From assembly GCA_025454835.1 (NCBI GenBank), contig JALONQ010000001.1, positions 62,001 to 126,000 on the forward strand: 64,000 bases of DNA, given 5' to 3'. Below the pieces are notes generated by a model. It was not told the DNA's origin and made no database searches. It saw only the letters and a list, made by a program, of their open reading frames with translations. Shown here piece by piece: positions 36,307 to 45,124 of the stretch (within the stretch, counting starts at the first letter, position 1; each line of letters opens with the position of its first letter). The position numbers were made by a program, and so were the translations under genes. The stretch is from Bacteroidota bacterium (GTDB lineage: Bacteria > Bacteroidota > Ignavibacteria > UBA10030).

Positions 36307-36807
36307 ATGTCCTCGAATGACAAGATGATCCGCACCAAAGACCTGACGTTCCTCGAGAAGATCTATCTTCCGGAGATCGTGAAGGGTCTTTTCCTCACCG
36401 TCCGGCAGATGTTCAAGCCGAAGGTCACCGTGCAATACCCGGAGGAGCGCTTTGAGCCGCCGGCACAATTCCGCGGTCGACCGGTTCTCGTGCATGAGAA
36501 CGGAGTGGAGCGGTGCGTCGCATGCGGCCTCTGCTCCCGCGTGTGCCCAGCGCTCGCCATCGAGGTCCAGGCGGCCGAAACGCCGCTCGACAAGGAACGA
36601 TACCCGGAAAAGTTCGAGATCAACATGATCCGCTGTATCTTCTGTGGCTTCTGCGAAGAGGTCTGTCCGGAAGAGGCGATCATCATGAGCAACGAATACC
36701 TGCTCGTCTTCCAGAGCCAGGAGGAAGCTGTATTCGGCAAGGACAAGTTGCTCAAGTCGGCCGAGGAGATGCGACCGAGACTGGAGTTTCTGAGGGATCA
36801 TCGATAA
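36307..36807 (+). CDS. nuoI: NADH-quinone oxidoreductase subunit I (two 4Fe-4S)
   Basis: The 166-residue ferredoxin-like subunit carries two complete CxxCxxCxxxCP motifs: CVACGLCSRVCPALAIEV and CIFCGFCEEVCPEEAI. These hold the N6a and N6b clusters passing electrons towards NuoB and quinone. It is the last nuo gene here: nuoJ-N and nuoA-F are not in the window. Confidence 0.97.
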   Translation: MSSNDKMIRTKDLTFLEKIYLPEIVKGLFLTVRQMFKPKVTVQYPEERFEPPAQFRGRPVLVHENGVERCVACGLCSRVCPALAIEVQAAETPLDKERYPEKFEINMIRCIFCGFCEEVCPEEAIIMSNEYLLVFQSQEEAVFGKDKLLKSAEEMRPRLEFLRDHR

Positions 36808-36892
36808 GCGAACGACCGCGAAGAACACGAAGGCGAATTGAGATCCAACGGCACGAAGGTCTGATCTGGAGCTTTGACGCGAGGAGGGAAGA

Positions 36893-37321
36893 ATGAAGAA
36901 CCGTTTCCAGGCTCTCCGCATCATCGTCACCGCCCTCACTGCGGGACAGCTGGCCTTCTTGGCCGTCGTCTTCGCCCTCCAGCGCTCTGTCGCACCCCCC
37001 GAATCATTCGATCCGACGATCCTCCCGATCGTTGCCACCATCGTCCTTCTGTCTTCGGCCACGGCGAGCATCATGCTGGGGCGCATGCTTCGCGACAAGG
37101 CGGCGACGTTCCCGGACGAGGCGTCCCGCTGGTCCGCGTACCAAACCTCCGTAATCATCCGCCTCGCCCTGCCAGAGGGCGCATCGTTCCTGGTCATCGT
37201 TTTCTACCTCCTGACGGGGGAGTGGTTGTTCCTCCTGTTCTTCATTGCCTCATTTGGGGCGTTCCTGTTCCAGAAGCCTTCAGAAGACGAATGGGAACGC
37301 GTGAGGTCAGGCTCGGCGTAG
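36893..37321 (+). CDS. Hypothetical four-helix membrane protein
   Basis: The 142-residue protein has four hydrophobic segments (about 8-28, 44-62, 86-106, 108-126) and short loops; no family is recognised. A strong ribosome site (GAGGAGGGAAGA) precedes ATG. It follows nuoI by 85 nt with no terminator between, so it may be co-transcribed. No conserved catalytic residue stands out. Confidence 0.75.
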   Translation: MKNRFQALRIIVTALTAGQLAFLAVVFALQRSVAPPESFDPTILPIVATIVLLSSATASIMLGRMLRDKAATFPDEASRWSAYQTSVIIRLALPEGASFLVIVFYLLTGEWLFLLFFIASFGAFLFQKPSEDEWERVRSGSA

Positions 37322-37562
37322 CGCCCGACTCCGTCAGGAGCGGAGCCACACGGGCCCGCGAAGCGCCGGGCAAGCGGTCGTAGTCCGAATCAACACGAGA
37401 GGCCTGTAGCACGGGTCCAGGTTCCATCGGTCCGTCCCATCGCCTTCTGCGTGTTACGGTCCTCCGTCAGAAACTTCGTGCTCTTCATGGTGACGTCGTT
37501 GCTCTTGTGGCTCTGAAGTAACCCTGGTTCTCCAGGCACACCAACCATCTGAGGGGTGGTTC
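37322..37562. other. 240-nt intergenic spacer before comM
   Basis: No gene, tRNA or convincing promoter of the shared type is seen. A small CTCCG/CGGAG hairpin occurs near 37330. Just before comM, AACCA/TGGTT flank the ribosome site GAGGGG, so the site would lie in a hairpin loop. Confidence 0.5.
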
Positions 37563-39140
37563 ATGTTCGCTACCGTGGTCAGCGCGGCCACCGTGGGCGT
37601 CGAGGCGTACCTCGTGCGCATCGAATGCACTGCGGCCAGCGGCCTGCTCAAATTCTCCATCGTCGGGCTCCCCGACAATGCGGTGCGCGAAAGCGTCTTT
37701 CGCATCTCGTCGGCGTTGGAAACGACGGGTTTCCGCCTTCCCAAACACCACTACACCGTCAACCTTGCTCCGGCCGACGTGAGAAAGGAGGGCTCCTCCT
37801 TCGATCTCCCGATGGCCATGGCACTGCTGGGTTCAACTGACCGGATCCAGCTGTCGCACGCCCCATCCTTTCTGGTCGTCGGCGAGCTGGCGCTGGACGG
37901 CTTGCTACGACCCGTGCGTGGCGCGCTCGTGCTCGCCCTCGAAGCCAGACGCCAGGGGATTCCCAAGATGATCGTTCCGCGGCAGAACGCCCCCGAAGCG
38001 GCTCTGGTGGAAGGCTTGGAGGTGTATCAGGCCGGAGATCTTCAGGAAGCGGTCGGGATCATCTCCTCCGGCGCTCAGGGGTCTCTGCCATTGTGTCTCG
38101 ATCGAAGCGCTTTGTTCCGGCCCGATGTGCGTCGAGGGGCCGACCTGCAAGACGTTCGAGGTCAGGAAAGCGTTAAGAGAGCGCTTGAAGTCGCAGCTGC
38201 CGGAGGCCATAATCTGTTGATGATAGGGCCGCCGGGCTCAGGTAAAACAATGCTGGCCAAACGCCTCCCCAGTATCTTGCCTCCCTTGCAGTTCGACGAA
38301 GCACTGGAAACGACAAAGGTCCATTCGGTCGCAGGACTGTTGCCTCGCAGCGGCTCCTTGGTCGTCCGGAGGCCGTTTCGTTCTCCACACCACACGATCT
38401 CTGACTCTGCGCTGGTCGGAGGTGGCAGCATCCCTCGGCCCGGTGAGATCTCCTTGGCCCATCACGGGGTGCTGTTCCTCGACGAATTGCCGGAGTTCGC
38501 GAGAAACGTGCTGGAAGTCCTACGCCAACCGCTCGAAGAGGGGCAGGTCAGCATCAGTCGCTCGCGACTCAGCGTGGTCTATCCAGCCCGTTTCATGCTC
38601 GTCTCGGCCATGAACCCATGTCCATGCGGCCAATACGGCAACCCGATGGCCAGATGCCAGTGCTCGCCGATGCAGATCCAGAAATACCTCGGCCGCGTCT
38701 CCGGCCCGCTACTAGATCGGATCGATCTCCACGTGGAAGTGCCGCCCGTCAAATACGCAGAATTGATGTCGAAACGGGGAGGGGAGGATTCTGCTACCGT
38801 ACGGGAACGCGTTTTGCAGGCCCGTGAACGCCAGCGGAACCGGTTGGCCGGCCTGACCGGCAAGCACTGCAATGCAGATATGGAATCTCAGGAGATCCAG
38901 AGGTTCTGTAGGCTCGACGAGCGGAGTTCAACGGTCCTGCGTCGGGCCATGGAGACGCTAGGTCTTTCGGCGCGAGCCTACGACCGAATACTGAAGGTAG
39001 CCAGAACGATCGCAGATCTGGCGGGAGCAACTGATATCTCGGTGGAGCATGTCAGCGAAGCTGTCCAATACAGAAGCCTTGACAGGTCGTTTGGACAAAC
39101 CACGCAACTCCTTGTCGCCGGGTTGTCTCACACTCAATAA
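37563..39140 (+). CDS. comM: YifB/ComM-family Mg-chelatase-like AAA+ ATPase
   Basis: The 525-residue protein has an N-terminal Lon-protease-S16-like region (GLPDNAVRESVFRISSALE), then an AAA+ Mg-chelatase domain with Walker A GPPGSGKTMLAK, Walker B VLFLDELPEF, the family zinc-like motif MNPCPCGQYGNP...CQC and a C-terminal helical domain (LSARAYDRILKVARTIADL). ComM acts as a DNA helicase/branch-migration factor in natural transformation. Here it stands alone between spacer and pseudogene. Confidence 0.95.
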   Translation: MFATVVSAATVGVEAYLVRIECTAASGLLKFSIVGLPDNAVRESVFRISSALETTGFRLPKHHYTVNLAPADVRKEGSSFDLPMAMALLGSTDRIQLSHAPSFLVVGELALDGLLRPVRGALVLALEARRQGIPKMIVPRQNAPEAALVEGLEVYQAGDLQEAVGIISSGAQGSLPLCLDRSALFRPDVRRGADLQDVRGQESVKRALEVAAAGGHNLLMIGPPGSGKTMLAKRLPSILPPLQFDEALETTKVHSVAGLLPRSGSLVVRRPFRSPHHTISDSALVGGGSIPRPGEISLAHHGVLFLDELPEFARNVLEVLRQPLEEGQVSISRSRLSVVYPARFMLVSAMNPCPCGQYGNPMARCQCSPMQIQKYLGRVSGPLLDRIDLHVEVPPVKYAELMSKRGGEDSATVRERVLQARERQRNRLAGLTGKHCNADMESQEIQRFCRLDERSSTVLRRAMETLGLSARAYDRILKVARTIADLAGATDISVEHVSEAVQYRSLDRSFGQTTQLLVAGLSHTQ

Positions 39141-39216
39141 TTGAGGATATTTAAGGAATGAAGTGCTCTGGACAAGTTACTTAGGCGTGAGGACTTAGGC
39201 CCGTTCCAATGATGTA

Positions 39217-39766
39217 ATGAAACGGATAGCCTGATGCATCTCCCTGCTCCTTGGCGACGGGATCGGCCCGGACATCACCGATGCGACACTCAAGGCCTTG
39301 ACACCAACGGCATCGCTTCCGACAGGGACAGGCAAATGACGGGGCTTGAGGCGATCGAAAGCTACGAGGATCCATTGCCGCAGCACGTTTTCGACTCCAT
39401 GCCGAATCAGTTCGACGTGGTCGTGTCGACGAATTTATTCGGGGATACTCGCTTCGACCTTTGTTCGGGCCTTGTCGGAGGACTCGGTCTCGCTCGGGGC
39501 GCCAACATCGGCGCGGACGTTGCGATCTTCGATCCGTCCATGGCGGCGCACCGGACATTGCCGGGAAGAACATCGCCGATCCTTCGGTCATGATCCTGGC
39601 CGGCGCCATGATGCTCGACTTCCGGGGCGAGACGACAGACGCCGCCAGCATGCGTCACGCCGTGGCCGTCGTCATTAACGAAGGTAAGCACCTCACGCGC
39701 AACACGCGTCCTGGCTTGACCGTCATCACGACCGAGATGGCCGACGCGATCGTCGCCGCGATGTGA
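39217..39766 (+). pseudogene. Decayed NAD-dependent isocitrate/3-isopropylmalate dehydrogenase
   Basis: From ATG 39217 the frame reads MKRIA, a TGA stop at 39232, then [19 protein letters not shown] (N-terminal motif of the family) and another stop. A second frame gives [20 protein letters not shown], then jumps to [20 protein letters not shown] and [14 protein letters not shown]. Near 39538 a further frameshift moves [17 protein letters not shown] into a third frame, which reads to the TGA at 39764. Roughly 150 central residues including substrate-binding parts are missing. Three or more independent lesions show a long-dead gene. Confidence 0.9.
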
Positions 39767-39824
39767 GAGAATTCTCGCAGAACTCCTTCACGCCATTACT
39801 CCTCATCAAGACCTTTATAGAGTC

Positions 39825-40829
39825 ATGTCGTTCTCCATTGGCCCATATACATTCGATCGTCCCATCTTGCTCGCTCCAATGGAGGATGTCACCGACATGC
39901 CCTTCCGGCTTGTCTGCAAGCGCCTCGGAGCCGATATCGTCTACACGGAGTTCGTGAATGCCGAAGGACTGATCCGCGAATCGAAGAAGACCCGCAAGAA
40001 ACTGGTCTTCACGGAAGAGGAGCGCCCTTTCGGCATTCAGATCTACGGCGGGGTGGAGGAGTCGATGGAGCAGGCGGCACGGTTGTCGGAAGAGGTCCAG
40101 CCCGATCTGATCGACATCAATTGCGGATGCTGGGTCAAGGACATCGCAATGCGCGGTGCGGGAGCGGGTCTGCTCCGAGACGTCCCGAAAATGGGACGCC
40201 TCGTCGACCGCGTGATCAAGGCCGTGAAACTCCCGGTGACGGTCAAGACCCGCCTCGGATGGGATGCTGAGAGCATCAAGATCGTCGAGGTCTCGCAGAT
40301 GCTCGAGGATCTCGGCGTGAAGGCGCTGACCGTGCATTGTCGCACGCGAGCACAAGGTCACAAAGGTGACGCCGACTACTCCTGGATACCGAAGGTCAAG
40401 GCGGTCGTAAAGATGCCGATCATCGTGAACGGTGGGATCAATACGGCGGAGGATGCCGAACGCCTCTTCCGCGAGACCGGTGCCGACGGCGTCATGATCG
40501 CACGCGCGGCCATCACGAATCCCTGGGTGTTCCGCGAGATCAAGCACTATCTCTCGACGGGCCTGCACGTGTCGGGTCCTACGACGGACGAACGGTTCGA
40601 ACAGATCCTCAGCCACATGAAGATGGCCGTCGAGTTCAAGGGTGAGCGCAAGGCGGTTCTCGAGTACCGCAAGCACTACAGCGGTTACCTCCACGGACTC
40701 CCGCACGCGGCGAAGGTGCGGCAAGAGCTCATGGTGCCCGAGACGTACGCCGGGGTCGAAGAGATCCTCGTGCGCTATCGTGGCTTCCTCCACAGTCTGC
40801 CGATGGAACCGGAGAGCGCGACGCCATGA
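39825..40829 (+). CDS. dusB: tRNA-dihydrouridine synthase
   Basis: The 334-residue FMN enzyme reduces uridines in the tRNA D-loop. TIM-barrel landmarks are LLAPMEDVTDMPFRLVCKRL, ALTVHCRTRAQGHKG, IIVNGGINTAEDAERLF and GVMIARAAITNPWVF. The catalytic cysteine is in INCGCWVKD, where the usual proline of GCP is tryptophan. It overlaps polX by 4 nt (ATGA). Confidence 0.95.
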   Translation: MSFSIGPYTFDRPILLAPMEDVTDMPFRLVCKRLGADIVYTEFVNAEGLIRESKKTRKKLVFTEEERPFGIQIYGGVEESMEQAARLSEEVQPDLIDINCGCWVKDIAMRGAGAGLLRDVPKMGRLVDRVIKAVKLPVTVKTRLGWDAESIKIVEVSQMLEDLGVKALTVHCRTRAQGHKGDADYSWIPKVKAVVKMPIIVNGGINTAEDAERLFRETGADGVMIARAAITNPWVFREIKHYLSTGLHVSGPTTDERFEQILSHMKMAVEFKGERKAVLEYRKHYSGYLHGLPHAAKVRQELMVPETYAGVEEILVRYRGFLHSLPMEPESATP

Positions 40830-42571
40830 ACATGGGCGTCGAACAGATCGCCGCCGTCCTCGAGGAGATGGGCACGCTCCTTGAGCTTCAGGGGGCCAAT
40901 CCGTTCAAGAGCCGCGCCTTTCATGCCGCCGCCCGAACGATCGAAGGGGTCACGGACGACCTGGCTCAACGCGCACGCGATGGAACGCTTCGGGAGATCA
41001 AGGGGATCGGCGAGGGACTGGCGAAGGTGATCGCCGACCTTACGCTGACGGGGCGCTCGAAGGAGCACGACGAGCTGAGGAAGGGCGTGCCAGTAGGCGT
41101 GCTGGAAATGACGCGCCTCCAGGGACTGGGCCCCAAGCGTGTTCGCACCCTTTGGATGCACCTCAAGCTCGCTTCCGTGGAGGCCTTGGCGAAGGCGTGT
41201 GCCGAGCATCGCGTAGCCTCGCTGGAGGGATTCGGAGAGAAAACTGAGGAGAACATTCTGCGGGCGATAGAATCGCAGAGACAATTCGCCAGCCGCTGGC
41301 TCTACGCTGTCGCTGAAGAGGCCGCCGAACCGCTGCTTTCTGCTCTGCGCGCGATCAAAGGAGTCGAACTCTGCGAGGCCGCAGGGAGCCTTCGGAGACG
41401 CCGCGAAACGATCGGCGACATTGATATCCTGGTGGCGGCACGACCGAAGGCCGCCCCCGAGATACGAAAGACGTTCACGACGCATCCGCTCGTCACACGC
41501 GTTGTGAACGACGGCGAGACGAAATGCACCGTTCAACTGGGCCCCGGCATGTTATGCGACATGCGGATCGTTGCGCCGAACGAGTTCCCATTTGCGCTGA
41601 ACTACTTCACCGGCAGCAAAGAGCACAACGTCGAGATGCGGGTAAGGGCGCGAAAGCTCGGACTCAGCCTTAACGAGTATGCATTCACACGGCTACCCGA
41701 CGGTCCGAAGCGTCTCCCGAGGGTCAAAGAGGAATCAGACATCTATCAAGCGCTCGGACTCTCGTTCGTTCCGCCCGAGATGCGCGAGAACCAGATCGAA
41801 TTCAACCTCGCGCAACGGAAAGCGATCCCGGAGCTCGTCCGGATCGAGGACATTCGTGGCACGGTACATTGCCACACGACGTACAGCGACGGACGGAACA
41901 CGTTGGCCGAGATGGTTGAAGCATCCCAAGCGCTGGGCTGGAGCTACTGGGGCGTCGCTGACCACAGCGCCGCCGCGGCGTATGCAGGAGGCTTGCAGCC
42001 GAAGCGCGTGAAGCAGCAACATCGGGAGATCGATCAGATCCAGGCCGGCTTGAAGGGATTCCGCATCTTCAGAGGAACAGAGTGCGACATCATGCCGGAT
42101 GGATCGCTCGACTATCCAGCACGAGTGCTTGCCGGCTTCGACTACGTCGTCGTGTCTATCCACAACAAGTTCAACATGACCGAAGCCGAGGCAACCAAGC
42201 GGCTCGTGAAGGCGGTCACGAACAAGTACACCACGATCTTGGGCCATCCGACGGGACGCTTGCTTCTGGGCCGCGAAGGATACCCCGTCAACATGCGTGA
42301 GGTCTTGAAGGCGGCAGCGGACCATGGCAAGGCGATCGAGATCAATTCGCATCCGCTGCGCCTGGACCTGGATTGGAGATGGCTGTCCCTGGCCAAAGAA
42401 CTTGGCGTTCGCATCTTTATCAACCCCGATGCTCATACGGCTGCCGATCTGACGCACGTGCGGTATGGGGTTGGGATCGCGCGAAAGGGAGGCTTGGAGC
42501 CTTCCGATATCGTCAACACATGGACGACGTCTCGCGTCGAGAAGTTCTTCCGACAGTCCCGTGGCGATTAA
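40826..42571 (+). CDS. polX: Family X DNA polymerase with C-terminal PHP domain (PolX)
   Basis: The 581-residue protein has N-terminal helix-hairpin-helix DNA-binding repeats (IKGIGEGLAKVIADL; LQGLGPKRVRTLWM), the nucleotidyltransferase site AGSLRRRRETIGDIDILVA, and a PHP exonuclease/phosphoesterase domain (TVHCHTTYSDGRNTLAEM, GVADHSAAAAYAG, HPTGRLLLGREG, NPDAH). This is the standard bacterial PolX layout, used in base-excision gap filling and end processing. It is coupled to dusB. Confidence 0.95.
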   Translation: MNMGVEQIAAVLEEMGTLLELQGANPFKSRAFHAAARTIEGVTDDLAQRARDGTLREIKGIGEGLAKVIADLTLTGRSKEHDELRKGVPVGVLEMTRLQGLGPKRVRTLWMHLKLASVEALAKACAEHRVASLEGFGEKTEENILRAIESQRQFASRWLYAVAEEAAEPLLSALRAIKGVELCEAAGSLRRRRETIGDIDILVAARPKAAPEIRKTFTTHPLVTRVVNDGETKCTVQLGPGMLCDMRIVAPNEFPFALNYFTGSKEHNVEMRVRARKLGLSLNEYAFTRLPDGPKRLPRVKEESDIYQALGLSFVPPEMRENQIEFNLAQRKAIPELVRIEDIRGTVHCHTTYSDGRNTLAEMVEASQALGWSYWGVADHSAAAAYAGGLQPKRVKQQHREIDQIQAGLKGFRIFRGTECDIMPDGSLDYPARVLAGFDYVVVSIHNKFNMTEAEATKRLVKAVTNKYTTILGHPTGRLLLGREGYPVNMREVLKAAADHGKAIEINSHPLRLDLDWRWLSLAKELGVRIFINPDAHTAADLTHVRYGVGIARKGGLEPSDIVNTWTTSRVEKFFRQSRGD

Positions 42572-42662
42572 TGATAAGAAGGAACGGCAGGTCGCCGCGA
42601 CATCCCGCAGATCGAGTGGACGGTGCCGTGAACATCGTATGCCTCGTTGGCACATGCCTCTG

Positions 42663-42691
42663 TTGACCTCTCGCCACCACCGAATATCATT
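42663..42691 (+). promoter_or_regulatory. Putative Bacteroidota-type promoter for the orphan gene at 42706
   Basis: TTG at 42663 and TATCATT at 42685 are separated by 22 nt, one short of the usual value. The ATG is 21 nt after the downstream box, giving a leader of about 8 nt. Confidence 0.45.
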
Positions 42692-42705
42692 CTCGACGGA
42701 TCCCC

Positions 42706-43635
42706 ATGAGCCTCTACCGAGCACTCGATCTTGAACGCCTGCCGATCCAGTACTCCGTCGTGCATCAGCCCGCACCAGGGGTGCAGATCAAGGAATACCA
42801 GCAGAACCTCCAGGAGATGCACCGATCGGTCCGTGCGGAAGCCCAGGCCGTCACAGCGCGATGGAACGAATATCGTCGGGACTCCGCCGAACGCGCGGTA
42901 CAGGCGATCCGGGGCAATTTGCTTCAGTTTCTGACCACACCCCTGCAGTCGGATGTGGGGGAGATCAAGCGAGTGGTCACCGAACAGATCGACTCGACCA
43001 TCTCGACGATCGTACCGCACTCGACATTAGGTCCTCTATGGTCTACCGAAGGCAAGTACGACGTCGACCCGCTCAAGACGGGGCCTCTGAAGAACGCTAC
43101 GGCGGGCGCCAAGCGGTTGTTGTCCGACCTCGGCTTCAAGTTCACCAAAACGGCCCCGCCAGTCTACGAATCGACATTCCTGCTTGACGGTGGTCTCAAC
43201 CTCGACATCATCGAGCATATCGTCCGCGATCGCGTGGGAATCTACGCCTCCCTTCACGGGAGGCACATTCGGGAAGCCTCCGCCATGGTCTTCGCCGCCC
43301 ACAATATGGTCCATCGACGCGGTGAAACAGGTGAACCGAAAGGGATGGAAGCCGTCCTGCTCTTCTCAAAAGGCCCGATCCCGTATGACCAATTCCGGCG
43401 GGGACTCATCGAGGCTCTCGATGCGGCATGGGAGGGCAAGCCGCCGGCTCAGGTCGCCGTCATGCAACGGAAACTTGGATTGGGCAGAGGGCTCGAGTTC
43501 CAGCTTCGGATCTGCGCAAGCAGCAGGGGCGGTGCAACCGACTTCATGGATCGACTTCTCCGAGCCAGTGCCGGCAGTGAGATCGGGGACATCCTCAAAT
43601 CGAGCGCCCTCCTCATGCGCGAGATCCTTATTTAG
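42706..43635 (+). CDS. Unrecognised 309-residue protein
   Basis: I do not recognise this family. The first 110 residues are helical and charged (IKEYQQNLQEMHRSVRAEAQ; ERAVQAIRGNLLQFLTTPLQ), probably coiled coil. The C-terminal half is mixed alpha/beta, with LLDGGLNLDIIEHIVRDRVG, ASLHGRHIREASAMVFAAHN and KLGLGRGLEFQLRICASSRG. There is no signal peptide or membrane segment and no known catalytic motif. It is monocistronic, between polX and nth, with its own promoter-like site. Codon use is like its neighbours, and a TTTAGCT/AGCTAAA hairpin overlaps its end, so it is a real gene. Confidence 0.75.
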   Translation: MSLYRALDLERLPIQYSVVHQPAPGVQIKEYQQNLQEMHRSVRAEAQAVTARWNEYRRDSAERAVQAIRGNLLQFLTTPLQSDVGEIKRVVTEQIDSTISTIVPHSTLGPLWSTEGKYDVDPLKTGPLKNATAGAKRLLSDLGFKFTKTAPPVYESTFLLDGGLNLDIIEHIVRDRVGIYASLHGRHIREASAMVFAAHNMVHRRGETGEPKGMEAVLLFSKGPIPYDQFRRGLIEALDAAWEGKPPAQVAVMQRKLGLGRGLEFQLRICASSRGGATDFMDRLLRASAGSEIGDILKSSALLMREILI

Positions 43636-43649
43636 CTGATTAAGCTAAA
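43631..43649 (+). terminator. Small AT hairpin at the end of the orphan gene
   Basis: TTTAGCT and AGCTAAA form a perfect 7-bp stem with loop gatta, containing the stop codon. No T-run follows, so its terminator role is uncertain. Confidence 0.35.
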
Positions 43650-43701
43650 TGATGATCGGGTTGCCCATTGTCCAATCTAGCCAATGCATATTCGAATACA
43701 A

Positions 43702-44400
43702 ATGAAGAAACTGGATCCGTCAGGCGCAAAGGCCCAAGCCCGAAAAGTCATCGGATTGCTCCGAAAGGAATTCCCCGGGGCAAGCACGGCTCTCGAATTC
43801 CGCAGTCCCTACGAACTCCTGGTCGCAACGATCCTGTCCGCCCAATGCACGGATGAACGAGTCAACAAGGTCACCCCGGGGCTGTTCAAGAAGTACCCTG
43901 ACGCTCGAAGAATGGCGGCGGCGGATCTTCCGGAGCTTGAACAAGAGGTTCGCTCAACCGGTTTCTTTCGCATGAAAGCCAAAAACATACGTGCCTGCAG
44001 CGCAACCATCGTCGAGCGCCATGGCGGACAGGTGCCCAGGTCGTTCGACGAGCTGGTGGCCTTGCCCGGCGTGGGAAGGAAGACCGCCAATTGTGTCATG
44101 GGTGCGGCCTACGGCGTCAATTCGGGCGTCGTCGTGGATACGCACGTGCACCGGATCTCCCGTTTGCTGGGCCTGACGCAGAATGACGATCCCGTCAATA
44201 TCGAACAGGATCTGATGCCGATCTTGCCTCAGAATGACTGGTACGACTTCAGCAACTTGATCATCCTGCACGGCCGAAGGACCTGCATCGCCCGACGCCC
44301 GAAATGCGCTGAGTGTGTCCTCAGCCGGATCTGCCCCTCAGCGACCCATGTCCCTTCGCCGAAGATCGCACCCAAGACAAATGGTCGAATGCGTTCCTAG
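43702..44400 (+). CDS. nth: Endonuclease III
   Basis: The 232-residue DNA glycosylase/AP lyase removes oxidised pyrimidines. The HhH catalytic region LPGVGRKTANCVMGAAYG, the lysine of that loop, the catalytic aspartate in VVVDTHVHRISRLLGL and the C-terminal Cx6CxxCx5C iron-sulfur loop (CIARRPKCAECVLSRIC) are intact. ATG 43702 is favoured because a TATTCGA box lies 13 nt upstream; ATG 43684 is the alternative. The stop codon lies inside the left arm of the palindromic element that follows. Confidence 0.95.
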   Translation: MKKLDPSGAKAQARKVIGLLRKEFPGASTALEFRSPYELLVATILSAQCTDERVNKVTPGLFKKYPDARRMAAADLPELEQEVRSTGFFRMKAKNIRACSATIVERHGGQVPRSFDELVALPGVGRKTANCVMGAAYGVNSGVVVDTHVHRISRLLGLTQNDDPVNIEQDLMPILPQNDWYDFSNLIILHGRRTCIARRPKCAECVLSRICPSATHVPSPKIAPKTNGRMRS

Positions 44401-44504
44401 TGCCGCTTCTCGAAAGAAATCTTGTGTGAGAAGCGAGCATTAGTGCGCGTTTCCAATGCTTCTCTCACATGCCGCACAATAAGAATTATGAGAAACGGCA
44501 CTAG
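44397..44504. repeat. 108-nt palindromic (MITE/REP-like) element after nth
   Basis: The ends are inverted copies: CTAGTGCCGCTTCTC at the left and GAGAAACGGCACTAG at the right (14 of 15 pair). A nested pair, TGTGAGAAGC and GCTTCTCTCACA, flanks the centre. The whole element could fold into a long imperfect hairpin. It is lower in GC than its flanks, contains the nth stop codon in its left arm and encodes nothing. Confidence 0.6.
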
Positions 44505-44569
44505 CCAGGCGGATGCTTCATTGGTTTTGTGCATTTTACCCTCACTCACTTCGACTCTATTCTCTGGCC

Positions 44570-45124
44570 ATGCCAACCTACGCTGAAGCCGATGCGCTCA
44601 TGAAGGAGTTCACCCAGAGCGACGCCCTCCGGAAACACATGTATGGTGTCGAGGCAGCGATGCGCGCCTACGCCAAGAAACTTGGCCTGGACGAAGAGAC
44701 CTGGGCCATCACGGCTGTCCTTCACGATTTTGACTATGAGCGATACCCGATCCCCCCTGAGCATCCGTTGAAGGGTTCTGAGGTACTGGCGGAAAGGGGA
44801 TATCCCGAGGAGATCCGAGTAGCTATCCTTGGGCATGCCAGTTACACGGGCGTTCCGCGCGAGTCGTTGATGGCGAAGGCCCTCTTTGCGTGCGACGAGC
44901 TGAGCGGATTCATCGCAGCGGCCGCCGTCGTGCGTCCCAACAAGATCATGGACCTCGAGGTGTCGTCCGTCAAGAAGAAGCTAAAGGACAAAGCGTTCGC
45001 TCGAAACGTCAGCCGTGAGGATATCGCACAGGGAGCCATCGAGCTGGGAGTCCCGCTGGATGATCACATCGGCTTCGTGATCGATGCGATGAGGAACGAC
45101 GCCGAGCGATTGGAACTGAAGTAG
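44570..45124 (+). CDS. HD-domain metal-dependent phosphohydrolase
   Basis: ATG 44570 gives 184 residues; the 44513 track start is upstream of the likely promoter. The HD motif lies in ITAVLHDFDYERYP, with an upstream histidine (KHMYGVEAAMRAYAKKLG) and downstream GHASYTGVPR and ACDELSGF ligands, a typical HDIG hydrolase set. Substrate unknown; relatives act on nucleotides or phosphoesters. A weak TTTTACC/TATTCTC pair places the ATG 12 nt after the box. Confidence 0.85.
   Translation: MPTYAEADALMKEFTQSDALRKHMYGVEAAMRAYAKKLGLDEETWAITAVLHDFDYERYPIPPEHPLKGSEVLAERGYPEEIRVAILGHASYTGVPRESLMAKALFACDELSGFIAAAAVVRPNKIMDLEVSSVKKKLKDKAFARNVSREDIAQGAIELGVPLDDHIGFVIDAMRNDAERLELK

Noticed and set aside
38085-38130. 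Possible second start of comM at mid-gene
   Set aside because: The frame is continuous from 37563 and the N-terminal S16-like region is conserved in YifB proteins.
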